From NCBI GenBank assembly GCA_900239685.1, contig OENT01000956.1, positions 1 through 64,000 on the forward strand: a DNA stretch of 64,000 bases, read 5' to 3'. Each line of letters opens with the position of its first letter. Position 1 is the stretch's first letter. Origin of the DNA: Rotaria macrura. Its lineage: Eukaryota; Rotifera; Eurotatoria; Philodinida; Philodinidae. A program made the position numbers and the translations under genes. Positions 13,348 through 27,123 of the stretch are shown one piece after another. The notes beneath the pieces were generated by a model, which saw only the letters and a list, made by a program, of their open reading frames with translations, was not told where the DNA came from and made no database searches.

Positions 13348-16043
13348 CTTTCAAGTTCCACATTGATAATGCGAAAAACATGAACGAATAGTTAACTAGT
13401 TTTCTTCAAATACTAACTAATTTACTAGCATGCACACATTTTACTTCATTTATATCAATCGAGATCATAGAAAGGTTCTAAAAGAATTCAAAACTTTAAT
13501 GCTTGATATATCCCGATTTGAAATATCTATCCTAAGTTTCTGAAAATGAGTAATTTATTGCCTGATCGACAAGTAACTTTATATATTGAGAGTGCGGGAG
13601 TCTGGACTATCGGAGGCTTACTCAAGATTGATCTTCAGTGGTTTATACTTACTTCGTGCGACTATACAGCACACTATTACCACTCAAACGTATGTTTCTT
13701 GCTAAGTCTCATGCTAAAGGATGCGAAAAGAAAAGGAATTTTATCGACGATTGAATTATTTTTTTAAAGTGAATATTTATTCGATTTTGTTGGATGAGTA
13801 ACAATGAAACGTGAATCATCATTGTAACAATGACTCGAATCTAATTGATATTGATTCTTCATACGTTTTAGGTAACACTAGCAAAATTTCGATCGTTTTT
13901 GTAGTGTAAGAGGATAGGATATCCATCAGCGATGATTGTTATTCATGTGAAATGAATATTGTCGATTCTCCGTACGCCCATAACTAGTCATGCAGCACTT
14001 TTCAACAAAAGATGACTGTATTTGATTTGAAAGCCATTGTTTTATAACGGTATTAAATCATTGTATTCAATTTCAATAGCAGAAGAACAATTAAAACGTT
14101 ACTATTGATTAAAATTACAATTATCAGCAAAGTTAAAGTTGCTTTCATTTCATGTTATTATCATCCACGTGCGACTGTATCTCTCAGAAAAAAAGATCTG
14201 TCAAGAAGTCGTACGCAGGATATTGCATAAGAAACTATGTTTTACAAGGGTGTCATTTATAACTAGCACAGAAAGAGTTGTACTTGATTAGAACACTAAA
14301 ACGTGCTAGCAATGATGAATGATTTTACGAAATAAAATCTAAGAATATGAATTACTAATAATTGAACTGATCACATCATTGAATGGTATGGTGATCAACT
14401 AATCAAAGTGTATTTATGTTAAAAGCACTCTTCACAATATTTTTTCATTAGTTTACTCATATGCCTTGCTATTGATCTTAGAAATATGTTTCAAAATATT
14501 CTAATACGTTCGTTTTCTTCGTACTATATAGTTTTCAAGAAGAAAAATGTCAGCCAACAGAAACCTTTTAATTTTACAGCTGATCTGATGCTTTAAGTAT
14601 TACGATAACACCTTGAAATGTATTGATGCGATCTCTCTCATTCACTGTATTGTGCACATATCACTAATGCCTCTCGATAAGTATATAAAGCATGTTTGCA
14701 AAATAAAGATAAGAGAACTATTAAAACTTTGGTATTTTTTGATGATATCACTAGATTAATACTGATTTTCAACACCAGAAAAATTGTGAATATGATTTCA
14801 ACTACTATTGATGAGTTTATTTGGATGATCTCGTAAATCTTATATCGATTCACACATTCTGATGTATTCATATTTCTTTTATTTGAGTATAGTTGTTCTA
14901 TTGAGAAATTTCGACTCAGCTTCGACAAAAATACATAAACGGTAATAATTTTCCTCTTATTTTCCATTTTTGTATCGACTCATTAAAAAAACATGAACAT
15001 CAGTGAACACATATTAACTGATGGCAAAACCTCACAATCATTGGATGGTAATGAAATTCTGATGACTATGCATCATACAATTGAACGCTGATTGCCACTT
15101 AAAATAAGAGACGAATTCGAATACAAAAATGAGCACCAACTCGTCGCCTTACAATAAAATCTCAATTGATCAAAATACAAGTAACGATGAATAAAATATT
15201 GAACAGATATTTTACGGTATCTCAATTCATACTATGGTCAAGAGGAAATTCGAATAAAATAGATGGCAAACAAATCTGATCTTTTATGTCAAATTGATAT
15301 CTACCAATGGTGAGACCGAATCTGAAACGTTTCAAAAGCGACGGCTTCTGTGTTTCATAGAAGAGGAAGGAGATTGATCAGCATCTAACTTATTGACTAT
15401 GATAATTTCATTGTAAAATAAAAAACACAAAACTTTGTAAAAAGTGATTCAAAACATCAACTGACGTTTTCCTTCATGAATAGTGTACATTTTCAGTACA
15501 CTGTGGACGGCAATTGTTATATATCATACAATGCTGTTTCATTGATTGGCAGTAGTACGGAGATTGAACTGAAAGCGAAACAATTTTTAAGAAATGATAC
15601 TGGTATTTGTCAATAAGAGACTATCACATTCAATTGTGGTCGATAGATATCAATATATCATGGTTAATCAGTCAATATTTTCATGTTCTACTGAACTATG
15701 TATTTGCAACGAGAAAAAAGAAAAACATAAAATAGTACAATGAACACAAACGATTGTAAAACTAAACGTAGACAAGTCGGATGGATAACAAATTTTCAAT
15801 ATATAAAACAAAACGAAAATGTCTTACTATAATTTTGTTATATTTTCATTTTGAAAATAAAACATTTAGCCCCATACATCATATAATTAACAAAAAACAA
15901 AAGACGGCACAAGAAACATACAAATGATCTCTTGCAAATATAAATGATTAATCTACATTTCAATCAAAGATTAGTCGTTGATGTTTGTGAATCTAAATAA
16001 AAGAAAATACTTTCTAAATGATAAATGAGAGTGATTACAGCAG
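13348..16043. other. Spacer, no supported gene
   Basis: About 2.7 kb between the 3' ends of the convergent P450 and PDZ genes. The longest frame (109 codons on the minus strand at 14638-14967) has hydrophobic stretches but no recognisable family or usable splice context, so it is not called. Dense in A/T runs. Confidence 0.5.
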
Positions 16044-18960
16044 TTAACTGCTACCGTAAACATGATTTTTATCAAGAATTTGTGCAAGTCTTATGTTGGA
16101 TTTAATATCATTAATTATGGGTTCAATGTGAACAATCGTTGGTAGTGTTCGTAATGTTATTGGATAGTTTCGTTCATTATACCAGCGTACTGATTTTTTA
16201 TCGAGGACAAGTAATTCAAGATCATCACTTTCCATATGTTGTTTGATTTTATTCAATATGTTATCGTAAGTTAATGTTTGAATGTCTGAACCATTTATTT
16301 CAATAATTTGATCACCATCACGTAATCCACAAAAAGCAGCCGATGAATTCTTTTTCACATCGGAAATAAATACTCGCCTATTGAAAATAAATCGAGCATT
16401 ATGAAACAAAGAAAAGGATTCCTTACCCATTGCTTTTTGGCTGACTACATACATAGAAACCATAGAATGGTGACGTGGGAATCTTTTGAATACGACAAAG
16501 TCTTGCAACGGGTGCATCTTTTTTATAAATATCCAAAATGCTGATATCCCGATCTTGAACATGTCAATGGAGGTATTTATTAATAAACGATTTAATAAAT
16601 CATCTAAGGAAACACTTACTTCTAGATGGAGTAGAATTCGTTCTGATCGAGCGAATATCTTTGGGAGAAGCAGTGATTCCTGAACAACAAGATCATGTGT
16701 AGGATTATAATTATGCAAAAGACAGTCTCTTGACTATGCAAACCTGTACGAAGTGTTGGTAAACTTCCACAGAATCTACGATCGCTAATCTTATTGGAAA
16801 TGTTTAATTTGTCGTGTAAATTAGGATAACTTGTGTTCAATATTTGTTGATTGAGACCAAGGTGTGGACTAATTGTAGAATTTTGCTCGACAACATCATT
16901 ACCAAAACTAGACGCTGAATGTGCAGTAATGAATATATTATCATTACTACTGCTATTATTATTATTATTATTATTATTATTGTTATTATTATTATTTTGA
17001 TTCTTGATGTTGGAGGAGTAACCACTATTTACTCCTTTAATTGTATTGATTGATGGAATATAAACATCATTCAACTGACCATTTACGACACACAATTCAA
17101 TCGCTTGATGAGTCCCCATAGCAGAAATAAGCATTTCAACAACCTAAATCACAAGAATATTTTCGTTATTAATTAATATGTACACAGAGATAAATTGATA
17201 TAGATTTGAGAATAACAAAACGGGTATTCGAATGTGTCTCTATTTCAATTTTAAATTTTAGGCCCCGAAATTTAATTTTAAAATGTTCTCTTTTGATGCT
17301 CTACAAAATCAGATAGGTTAATTCGATACGAACTATTACTTCGAGAAGAAAAACTTTCAAAAATCGCTCCTTGATGAAATGATCGAACCATTTTTTTCAG
17401 TGGAGCAACATGAGAAATTTTGGATCTTATGTAATGAATCATGAAAAATTATTTCGGCGAATGGTTTGTCATCATCTTGCAGACACGTCTTTTTTCATCG
17501 AAGTTTACCCTTTGATGATTGATTGTGTCTACATTGAAAACAAGCAATGGTGATAGTTCTTCGGAATAGACAAGCAGTCAAATTAAAAATTTTGTCTACA
17601 TTTGATTTTACTTGTTTTGTCAGTTTTTGATCGACGCATAGGCCATATACTAGACCATTTCCTTGGTCGCATAGCCTATCGATATCAAACAATGTATCAT
17701 TCGAAAAAAGAATATCTATCGTAAACTCTTTTTGAAAACATTTTGTATGTGACTCGAAATCGTTCTTTTTTGTGTCTGTTGATTGGCGATGATACGAACA
17801 GTTTCTTAAAAGATCGACAATGAAGATCTGCTTTACAGATCATCTTGCATAGCCCTTCGATATATTGAAACTAAACAATACCCTTCCAATGTTGGAATAT
17901 TTCTGGAGAACTTTACTTTTCAATGAGGAAGTTGAAAGTACGATATGCTGTCACATCTTTACTTTTCATTCTCGAGAAAAAAATATAATAAAAACGAAAA
18001 TCTAATAAAGTCTCACTTTTGAAACTCATGAGATGGGACATCTGTATGAAAAATATGATTCGAGGTATGTCATTTAAATACATAAGCTATCATTCTTTAT
18101 GAACCTAATGCGCTATTGAGACTTATCAGAATAAATCCTTTTTTACAACGAATATTTCTCTATTAAGAAAAAAATATGACTATTCCAAATAAAGAGCAGT
18201 TAAAATGTTTTGTCGAAAACTAAAAGGCTTTAAGTGATACATTTTTTTAGATTAGCTTCCGAGTTGAAATCTGATGAATGGACAATGCTACGAAAGTTTC
18301 ATTATTGTAATCTAAATATTGAACAATAAACTAAGATCAAAGCTTTGAATAGATATTGAAAAAGAGAACTAATCTACGGTTTTTTTTAGAATCGGTTAAG
18401 ATACTTTCTAGAAGATAAAATACCAAGAAACATTTCGTCTGACAAATTTCACGATACATTTTATGCATTTAAAGAAAATAGTTCTTTAATGTTACTTACA
18501 ATTATATCAAAAAATAGAACGAACCTGTTCATATTTGATATTTCGTACATAAGTGCCATTGATTTCCACTATTTCATCATTTACTAGTAAACCAGCTGAA
18601 TCAGCAATAGAATTCTAAGTGTTCAAAAGAATCAAAGTAATTGTACAATAGCAGAACGATCGTGTTTTATATTTCCTATTCGTATACGAACTTTTTCTAC
18701 GGCAGTAATCGTATGATCATAATCATTCGTAGCACTAAGAATAAAGCCAAGACCTTTATTGCGTTCAGTTTTGAGTAAACACCGACGAGGATCTTTGATA
18801 TAATCATAAGATCCATTGGATTGATTTGAACACAACGTATTGTGTGATTGTGAAATCTGTCGAATTTCATGAGAAAGAATTTTATTTTGATAAACAGCTG
18901 ATAATAAAGGTGTTGTTGTTTCTGAATTGTTTGCTGGTTCAGTTGGAATAACATAATCAG
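16044..18960 (-). CDS. Two-PDZ-domain block; 3' part of a PDZ scaffold gene (six exons, 5' end not fixed)
   Basis: Exons in transcript order: 18960-18692, 18614-18525, 17143-16744, 16679-16620, 16553-16427, 16377-16044; phases match throughout. The first PDZ runs over the first three exons (RRCLLKTERNKGLGFIL, ITAVEK, SAGLLVNDEIVEING). A linker follows with a run of about 13 Asn, then Ser. The last PDZ (ARLCRIQKI, YGFYV, CGLRDGDQIIEING) comes before a ~45-residue tail ending YGSS. The R-x-C-x-L opening and GLGF-type loop are of the NHERF/PDZK1 type, which binds C-terminal peptides of membrane proteins beneath the plasma membrane. The first exon begins with a phase-1 acceptor and no ATG. It would join in phase to a possible donor at 19752 in the upstream PDZ block, giving one six-PDZ protein of about 1177 aa. 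The 1381-nt intron between exons 2 and 3 shows no further exon. Confidence 0.85.
16955..16996. repeat. (ATT)n / (AAT)n trinucleotide repeat inside the PDZ gene coding for poly-Asn
   Basis: About thirteen consecutive AAT/AAC codons on the minus strand encode a poly-asparagine run in the linker between the two PDZ domains. One interruption (GTT, read as AAC) breaks the run. Such runs vary in length between alleles. Confidence 0.85.
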
Positions 18961-19717
18961 CTGTTCAAAAAAAAAACAAGCACGAAAAACTTTCATAGTA
19001 TTTTGAACACGTCTGTCATTTAATTTTAGAAATTCTACGTTCGACAGACAAATATGTAAGAAATTCAAACTCTAATTTTCAAAGGATACAAATGTCAAAA
19101 ATTAGTGGCAGTTTTGTTTTTTATGAATGAATCTAATGAAAAACTATCTAAGTTGGATTTCTTCAATTTTTTTCTACGAGAAATCTCTCTAAAAGTTCAA
19201 TATTTTCATTAATTACAAACTAATGTCCATGCTCTCACAGATTTTTCGTAGTATAATGTTTTGCTGAACAAATGAAGCCAAACATATATTCTACGAAATC
19301 ACAAGATTTTCTTGCTAGATTATAGTCTAACTATTGTTTAAGTTTTTTCCATTACGTGTGATCGTTGAGATACCTACCTAGAGATATATTCGTTGCCGTT
19401 AAATGATATTTTATTATAAATAAGTGTATTCAAGAAAAAGAAGCAACCTAACTACAAACAGTTTACGGCTTGCATGCACTGTTCCTAAGCGCCCGTGAAA
19501 GTTTTGAAGCATCTAAGAATCTATGTTGAACTAAAGGCATGTTTAATATAAAAGAAGTACTATCATGCAAATGAAATCTATATAAGATAAAAGAGAAGTA
19601 AGGAAAATGTATGAAGCCATACTATGCTTGATTAAATAATCGTAATACTACAGAGGAGAAAAAGGGCTTTTTCTAGACTTTCAGCACAATTATATGCATC
19701 TAAAAATCAAAAGTTGA
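18961..19717. other. Interval between the two PDZ blocks
   Basis: No exon found. It is either intergenic or one intron of a joined six-PDZ gene. On the minus strand an AATAAA occurs near 19410, about 300 nt after the stop of the upstream block. That weakly favours two genes, while matching splice phases favour one. Confidence 0.45.
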
Positions 19718-22568
19718 TCACAAACGTTTGCTTAATTTGTGAGGCCCACCACTTTGAAAGAAATTATTGATAGTTTGCGATATGAAATCTTTTATTGATT
19801 GATCGGTCGTCGACGTTTGACTTGTTTTTCGTTCCTTATTTTTTAATAAAATCTCATTTGTTAAGGAACCATTGGTTTGTTGCGCTAAATTCAATACAGG
19901 ATCGATTGGTACAATAGGTATTTCCTTAGGCAAACTAGCACGTGCCGCCATATCTAGTGAATGATTTGATAATGGAACACCTTCTTGGACTCGGGAATGA
20001 ATATTAGATATGATTACATCGTTTTCTTTCTTCTCACATTGTACTTCTTTTGGCATTGAAAGACGATGAACATTTAACGAAGAAATTCCATGATTCAGTT
20101 GGTCTGTACTATCTTGCGGCATAATTGAGGATGCGGCCACTGTCGTAGATAATTTAAGAAAATTCGAGGCCGGTTTACTTTTTGGAAAGATATGTTTCAC
20201 TTTAATATCAGGTTCTTTGAATTTTTTATGTGATAATTTACAATAATCAAATACTTCTTTGTCAACAACAAGAATTTCTAAACGACCATTACGTTTAGCT
20301 TTGTCAATGGCTTTTTTAACTTTATCAAATTTTAAACCTTTGGTTTTACGATTATTTACTTTTAATAATATATCTCGTGATTGTAAGCCAGCACGTTCAC
20401 CTGGTAGTTCGGGTTCAACATGTGATATGATTGGATATTTATACTCAGAATCTTCAGTTATTTCAAAACCAAACGTTGCCGCTAGTGTACCATCGATATT
20501 AGTCGCATTCAAGTGGCAAAGTCGTAATGTATACGATAATTCTCTAGTTCGACGTCCTAAAAACAAACGCAGAACCTATACAAAATAGAAGCAAAAGATA
20601 GAGTAAATTGAATAGAACTCGCCTCGCACATACTCCATAGTCCTTTTCATTTAGTAACAAAAAAAAACTTTACCTCGATTTCAAATAATGTCAGAATGAA
20701 TTGGCGATCTTCATTTCAGCTTAGCACAATGTGTAAAAAAATAGAATAGGTTGCCTAATCCTTCATTCATTCGTAAGAACTCTTGCTTAAAGAATAGTTT
20801 ACAATACGAAACAAAGAAAGACGAATGATTTAAATTGGACCTATATTGATACTAAAGAATACGGGGATAAACAAAAGAATAAATATGATGATGAAAACAA
20901 TTCATCTTAATGTAAGGATTTCTTTTTTCTATTAATGAATCAATAACGAACGAAACTGTGATAGAAAAAGTTCAGTAATGAAAGTGTGACATACAAGAAG
21001 GACAAATGTCATTGTCAATGAGATAATGTACATTTTGTGTTTATAACATACTTTGATACTCTTGTACAATATTGGTACCAGTCTCGTGTCGTTCTTGTAC
21101 TCTACTATGTTGAACATGTTCAATAATATCTCCACTAGTTTCAGTTGCTAACGATTGACTTTTTCTATTGATTTCAGATTTCTTTGATATGGATTGTTGA
21201 CGAACAACAAATTGAACATTCTTTTTCTTAAGTGCTTCCTTAATTATTTTAGATGTATCTGTATAGTTTGTTTCAGTAACTGATTGTCCATCAACGGATA
21301 AAAGTCGATCATTAAGACGTAGGCCTGCTTTTTCCGCTGGCGATTTCTTATCAATCTTACAAATGATAAAGGGTGGTGAACCAATTTTACTGATTGTAAA
21401 GCCAGATGTCCGTTTTTTCGATGTCTCTAAAAGGCAACGACGACTACCAATAGGGAGAGATGGTCTAGGCATTTGACTTGGCACATTCAATACAGTTCGA
21501 TCGATACTCGAACGTCGATGTTCAACTAAAATTAAAATGAAGTATAACGTACAAGAATGAAAACGATTAAACGGGCATTTCTGTTTGAATACGACGTAAC
21601 CTACTTGATTGTTTATATTGATCATCTTCAGTATTATTTAATAGAATAGCTTTCCAATCAATAAAATGTTTTTCTTTGTAATTTTTGTATCTTTGTATAT
21701 CGTTTTTATCAATTAATATCAAATCAAGAGTTCGATTCGAACTTGTTATTATATGAATAAGTTGTTTGACATCAGCATGTTTCATTTGTTCAATATTGGT
21801 CTTATTAATAAATAAAATTACATCGTTACTACGTAAACCACTATTGTAAGCTGGCAAATTCATTTGAACATTATCAGTGATATGAAGATGGTTTCTGTAA
21901 CGTAGTGAAAAGCCTAAGGTACTATCAGTAGATTCCTTTTTTAGAATGCAATGTTTCATTAGAACAGGACCTTGATTATCTGCAAACAGAATACCGGTGG
22001 AATGGCTTGATAAATGTCTAGTTTTAATTTGTTTTATTGTCTCATCATCTGACGGCGATGAAGCCGTCTTAGCTTGATTCGAATCAATGTTTTCGATTAA
22101 TTTCAAATATTTCCGATCATTGATAACTGTTAATTGTACTGCTGTCGAATTTAACATCATAGATCGAACATCTTCGTGTTTCGTATTTGTTATATCTGCA
22201 CCATTAACAGTCAAAATACGATCGCCATCACGTAAACCAGCTTTATCAGCTATTGAGAACGGTTGAACATTACTTATAAAATGTATTTGAGTTTGATCGT
22301 TGCCAGGTAAATAGGAATTAAAGTCTAAACCTAATGCTTCTTGTAACAGAATATGACGAACATCATCTTCCTTCGCATCATCGAACTGTAAAGTTGCATA
22401 TTCGTTATGTAACGGCTGCTTCTTATTTTTATCTTCGATTGGATTTGTTAAATTAGCTGTTGCAACAAAATTGCTATCTTCAAGAATATGTTTAGTTGTT
22501 CGTGTAGATGTTTGCTGATGACTAGTGGTCGATGATGGCCTTGTTGATTTTTGTTGAATAGTGAGCAT
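19718..22568 (-). CDS. NHERF/PDZK1-like scaffold with four PDZ domains (three exons, 762 aa if it ends here)
   Basis: Exons in transcript order: 22568-21593, 21525-21052, 20556-19718; all in phase. PDZ1 (~71-155) carries LGLDF and AGLRDGDRILTVNGADI. PDZ2 (~203-288) has TLGFSL and SGLRSNDVILFINKT. PDZ3 (~354-435) has RRCLLETS, SGFTI and AGLRLNDRLLSVDGQ. PDZ4 (~490-585) has RLCHLNAT, FGFEI and AGLQSRDILLKVNN. Linkers are Ser/Thr/Gln-rich and there is no enzyme domain, so it is a scaffold that gathers C-terminal peptide ligands. The sequence ends KLSKRL-stop. A phase-1 GTGGTG at 19752, just before the stop, could instead splice to the two-PDZ block at 18960. The intron between exons 2 and 3 is about 495 nt. 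The exon 1 donor (GTATTC at 21592) was chosen because it keeps frame. Confidence 0.85.
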
Positions 22569-25500
22569 CGTAATAAAAGTGTATACTATTTAATTATCAA
22601 TGAATGTCTTGTCAAGCATCATAGAAATCGTGATTAAACGCTTATCTTTATCTTATACTCAAGAACTCACCATATATCTGTTTTTGATTATTTAAACTAG
22701 CGTTCCTTTAATTTAATTCAAAATTAATATGGATCATTTCAAATATTAATATGATGTAATTTATAATCAATGTTGAAGAATTAATTATAGTATTTGTGTT
22801 TTAGCTAAACATAACAATAAAAAAAGACGTAAAAGATTCTTAAGTACAATTTATATTGAAGCTACAGCAGTTGGCTCTCTCTACCTATGTTTCATTGCTT
22901 ATTATGAATCTGTACTTGACTATTAGGTATAAGATTTTTCTGATAATAGTACTAGGTAACAGAGACTGAAAACGAATCGAATTGAGATTTTTCTATTCGT
23001 TTCGGTCTCTGCTAGGTAAAGTTCATCGAAAAATGGCAGTTATAATCAAATAAAATCTAGTTCAGAGATATTTACGCGACGTTTCATATTTATTAATCTG
23101 TTCTAGATTGAAAATTATTCATTCTAATAAAACTAAAACTTACCTAGACGAAAATTGCATTGATCTATTAGGAAAACGATCTGAAATTATAAAATCTAAA
23201 CATTCAAGATATTCATTTGTTTTTGTGATGAAATAATAAAATACTATTTTCTAGTAAAATTTTGTATTGATAATTCTCTGTAATTTTCCATCATGATCTT
23301 TAACAAAATTCATTTGATAGTTCTTCATATTCATTATACTCATATGAATTTTCCAGTGATATATATATTTATACATTTAATTAGTGAGTCTAATCATTCG
23401 ATGAAAATAAAAGTGTACTGCGTCTGATATCAATGTATCGTGTCATGAACAATAAGAATATTTTTCATTTCTAAATTCTAAGTTGACAATTCTTTACATG
23501 AATTCTACTGCTTCGCTAGATTTACAAGAAGCTAGAAACTATATTCTGCTTGCCGTCTATAAAACTGATCATAGGAAATTTTAAATAAATAATTTTCGAT
23601 TCATCGGTTGGGTTTGCTATACAGGTGAGAATTATTTGCATAGAACTAATAACATAGTTTGATGTACTACTAAATGATAGAATACAACTATCTGATTAAA
23701 TAGTCATGCACTTGTTTGAACTCTTGAATTGAATTCTCATCCGAAAGAAATCAATATCTGATTCTAATGTAATGAATCATTTTTACGACCTAAATAAGCA
23801 GAGAGTTAATAAATAACTACTAGATAGAAATAAAGTTATAGTGTGCTATATTGAGTAAATTTCTTCAAACTGTATTTTTATTGTGAATAATCTTTTAGAA
23901 ATATTTTTTTTTGTCAGTTTCCATTTTTTCAACTTTGCTTTTTCAGGTGATTATCGAAATGATTTCTTTTTCAATACTTCATCTACAACAATGGTAATGA
24001 TCACTACTGCTATTGAAAAACTCGGGCATCGATCTTCGGTGAACTATCAATATATAAAATCATACAACATGCACGCGACAGTTTAGAAACTGTAGAATTA
24101 TACAAAGCATCATTGACTGGATGGCCGCAATCAGTTAAACCAGAAATACTTATCGTTTATCACATCAAATCTATAACTACAAACAGTGTTCGCATTGTTA
24201 AATTATATTTATCGTAAATGCAACGGAACTCCTACGTTAGCTCACCCGGATCACTCATACAGTCTGAAAAACACAATGTTCATCCTAATGAAGTGATTTG
24301 ACTTTAGTAGTTTTTTTTTAAAAACTGAATATTCATCAAAAAACCAACGCAAACAATTAATCACAATGATAATTAATAATCTAATTAGTTCATTATCTAT
24401 GTATATTGATAACCGGCTATCTGTTAACATATCTGTGAGTACCTTCTCAATTATTGAACTCAAAATGAAGAACAAGAATCACTAAACAATACATGCTGAT
24501 GATCTTCTTCTATTTTTTTTACTTCGTACTATATTGTAACACTTACTATTAATTCCTAAGTTCGATTGATAAATTACTTTAGGAAGAGCATTCTTGTATA
24601 GAACGGTATATAAAACAAAAAGTGTTGACCCTAAGTAGCTCTTACCTGTTTAAAATTCATACAGAAGGAAATCTATACTTCTCTTTCTCTCTCTTCATTG
24701 ATACATGTACTTTTAATTTTCCTGATCCGAACAAACGACATGCATGTATATGTATCTATGGGTAATGAAGGCAAACGAAAACAAAGTGCTAAATAATAAA
24801 AGATTAGAAAAGAAAGTTTCTTGATCGAATGAATAAAAACAAAAACAATCTACTTGATAGGTTCGTCTTTATTACTTTCATTAGCATAACTTCAACATGA
24901 TCAACAGACTACGTAGTATTGATGACGAGAAAGTTGCCGATGAGATATTTATTACTATCATTCAAATGTCTTTTTTCCTTCTAACCTTTATTTTGTTCTT
25001 CTTTGTTTTGATATTAGACAGAGATATAACACGCATCAATATAAGCGCATACACTTGTACATGTACGCATAAATAACGAAACAATCAGATTTGTCTCAAT
25101 AGTATTTTACGTCATTTTTTTTCTTCATTATTTATCTTTTTATTAAAAGTTTATTTACCTCCGATGAACAAATAATCCGTCTTTAATTGACATAATTGAA
25201 TAATCATGCATCAATGTCAATGTCAGAAACTTTTCCCTATCGTATGAAGGAATTGTTAGCATCAACTAAGTATATTCGATTCATGAAGGAATGATACATA
25301 CTTTTTCCTACGACATAAAATCAAACGAAGATTTGTCTTGATGAATTATGAAATTATTTTAATTATTTAGTTTTTTTTTATTCTCTATAAAGTTAACATC
25401 ATGAGTATGAACATAATACGTTGAACCATTATTCTGAAATCTCTCTATCTGTAGTACATTTCTAAATTGAAATTAAATTGTAGTCAAACATCATGTTCTT

Positions 25501-27123
25501 GCATCACTCTCAATTATAGTAAATTACCAGTCACACTAACTATTATCATCGAGGGTGTCAGTAAATTTATAGTAACACTCGTTGCATTCTAATGAACATA
25601 CTATGATCTCCGAACAAACTCTTCCAAAAAACCAAGAACGTTGTCGTTTGTTTCTTCTTCACGATAAATTTGACATAAAAATCAAATTCAGATTTTGTAG
25701 AAGAGATTGCCTTTATTTATTCAATCATGAATTGCTGCTCCATCGACTGAACTCATCTAAAATATTCCATAGTGCAACAATTGTACAGAAGATTTGATAG
25801 ATAAGTGTATGTACATCTGTATGTCAATATACGTACATGCATTGAGTGTGGAGAAATAAAATGCATATTTGAGTATTTTTTTATCCTTCTTGAAGTAAAT
25901 TCTGTTTGAATCTCCATTAGCATGAAATGAGAATGGGATAGTGATCGAACATGTTTTATTTTCATATATGTTTGCATAATATGTCTCCCGTGTACTTAGA
26001 GCTGATTACCGGATTATTAGTCTTTTTTTTGCCTTTCGAGCAGCTATAGATGTGGCTCATTGAAAATGCGAAGAATAAGAATTGTTTACACGAGGTTTGC
26101 GTGGTAGCTTTACTTATATATAAAGAAATAACATATAAATGAATTTATCTGGCAATCTTAATAAAAGAAAAAACGAAAGAAGGTCAGAATATTTTATTTC
26201 TTCATTACACATACCCGCTATGTATTGATCATTGGAAGAAAATAGCTTCAAAACACTGCTTATAAAAAGTTGTTTTTTGTGTTCGATACAACACAAAAAA
26301 AAATGCTCGTTTTTATTAACGTGAAAAAGACAATAAATACAATGAAAATCACTAACTATGAATAAATTTATACATTTCGTTTGGAAATTAGTATTGGTGA
26401 TAATTAAACCTAACTTATAAATTCTTGCTATATTATTCGACTTTTGTATATATTCACATTTGATAAATCTTTGGTATCATAATAAGATCGGCTCTTGAAT
26501 AAAAACATTGATTATGATATTTTTTCGTTAAAGTTTTTAATCTCGTTAGATTAATTTTAAAAACATCGATTGATCGAAAAGATTCTAGAAAAAATATGAC
26601 TTCACTTTCCTTCCTCGCCAAAACCTATGACCGAATATAGTCAACAAAAATTGATGAACTTGTGTATAAGTCCTATCATAAAATTCTCCCTTTTTTAAAT
26701 ACGAAACCACTACTCAGTCACACTAAAAGAATGCGTCGAATATTGAATGCTTTAGATTCCCGCCTAATTTCCAATCTACAAATTGATCTATAGATAATGA
26801 TTGAAACTTCTAATATTGATTTGTACTTGCAAAGATAGAAATGTCGTCCATCTAAATCTAAACTAATCTTTTGTACAATTTTAAAATGAATGAACAGCAT
26901 TCTCTAAATTGCTCCGATTATTCTTGATGATATATCAATAACATCATTTATGTTTATGCCATTTGCACATCTTAACTTTTGTTTAGTTGAATAAATACAA
27001 GAGATTGATTACAATGAGAATGCCTATCGGTTTTCTTTTTGTGATCATCAAATATAGTAGAAATTCTAAAAACTATTTAGTAATGATTAAGTAATTAAAA
27101 AAACAAGATAATCTATTTCAATA
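22569..27123. other. Spacer with a small transposon; no supported gene
   Basis: About 4.5 kb of AT-rich sequence holding one small palindromic element at 22960-23011. A short stretch near 24060-24230 reads as a plausible peptide (QHARDSLETVELYKASLTGW) but is bounded by stops, has no clear splice sites and matches nothing I know; it may be a gene fossil. Confidence 0.5.
22960..23011. mobile_element. 52-bp palindromic mini-transposon with 8-bp target duplication (hAT-like)
   Basis: The element starts CAGAGACTGAAAACGAAT and ends ATTCGTTTCGGTCTCTG, imperfect inverted repeats of about 17-18 bp around a loop of about 17 nt. It is flanked by an exact 8-bp direct repeat CTAGGTAA at 22952-22959 and 23012-23019. 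CA-nn-G ends with 8-bp duplications are typical of hAT transposons. A related copy lies at 44210-44250. It is far too small to code for anything. Confidence 0.75.

Noticed and set aside
14638..14967. 109-codon minus-strand frame with hydrophobic stretches
   Set aside because: No family resemblance, no continuous membrane topology and no splice partners; plausible by chance in AT-rich DNA.
24040..24235. Short readable peptide QHARDSLETVELYKASLTGW
   Set aside because: Bounded by stops without splice sites, and the family is unknown; mentioned only as a possible fossil.
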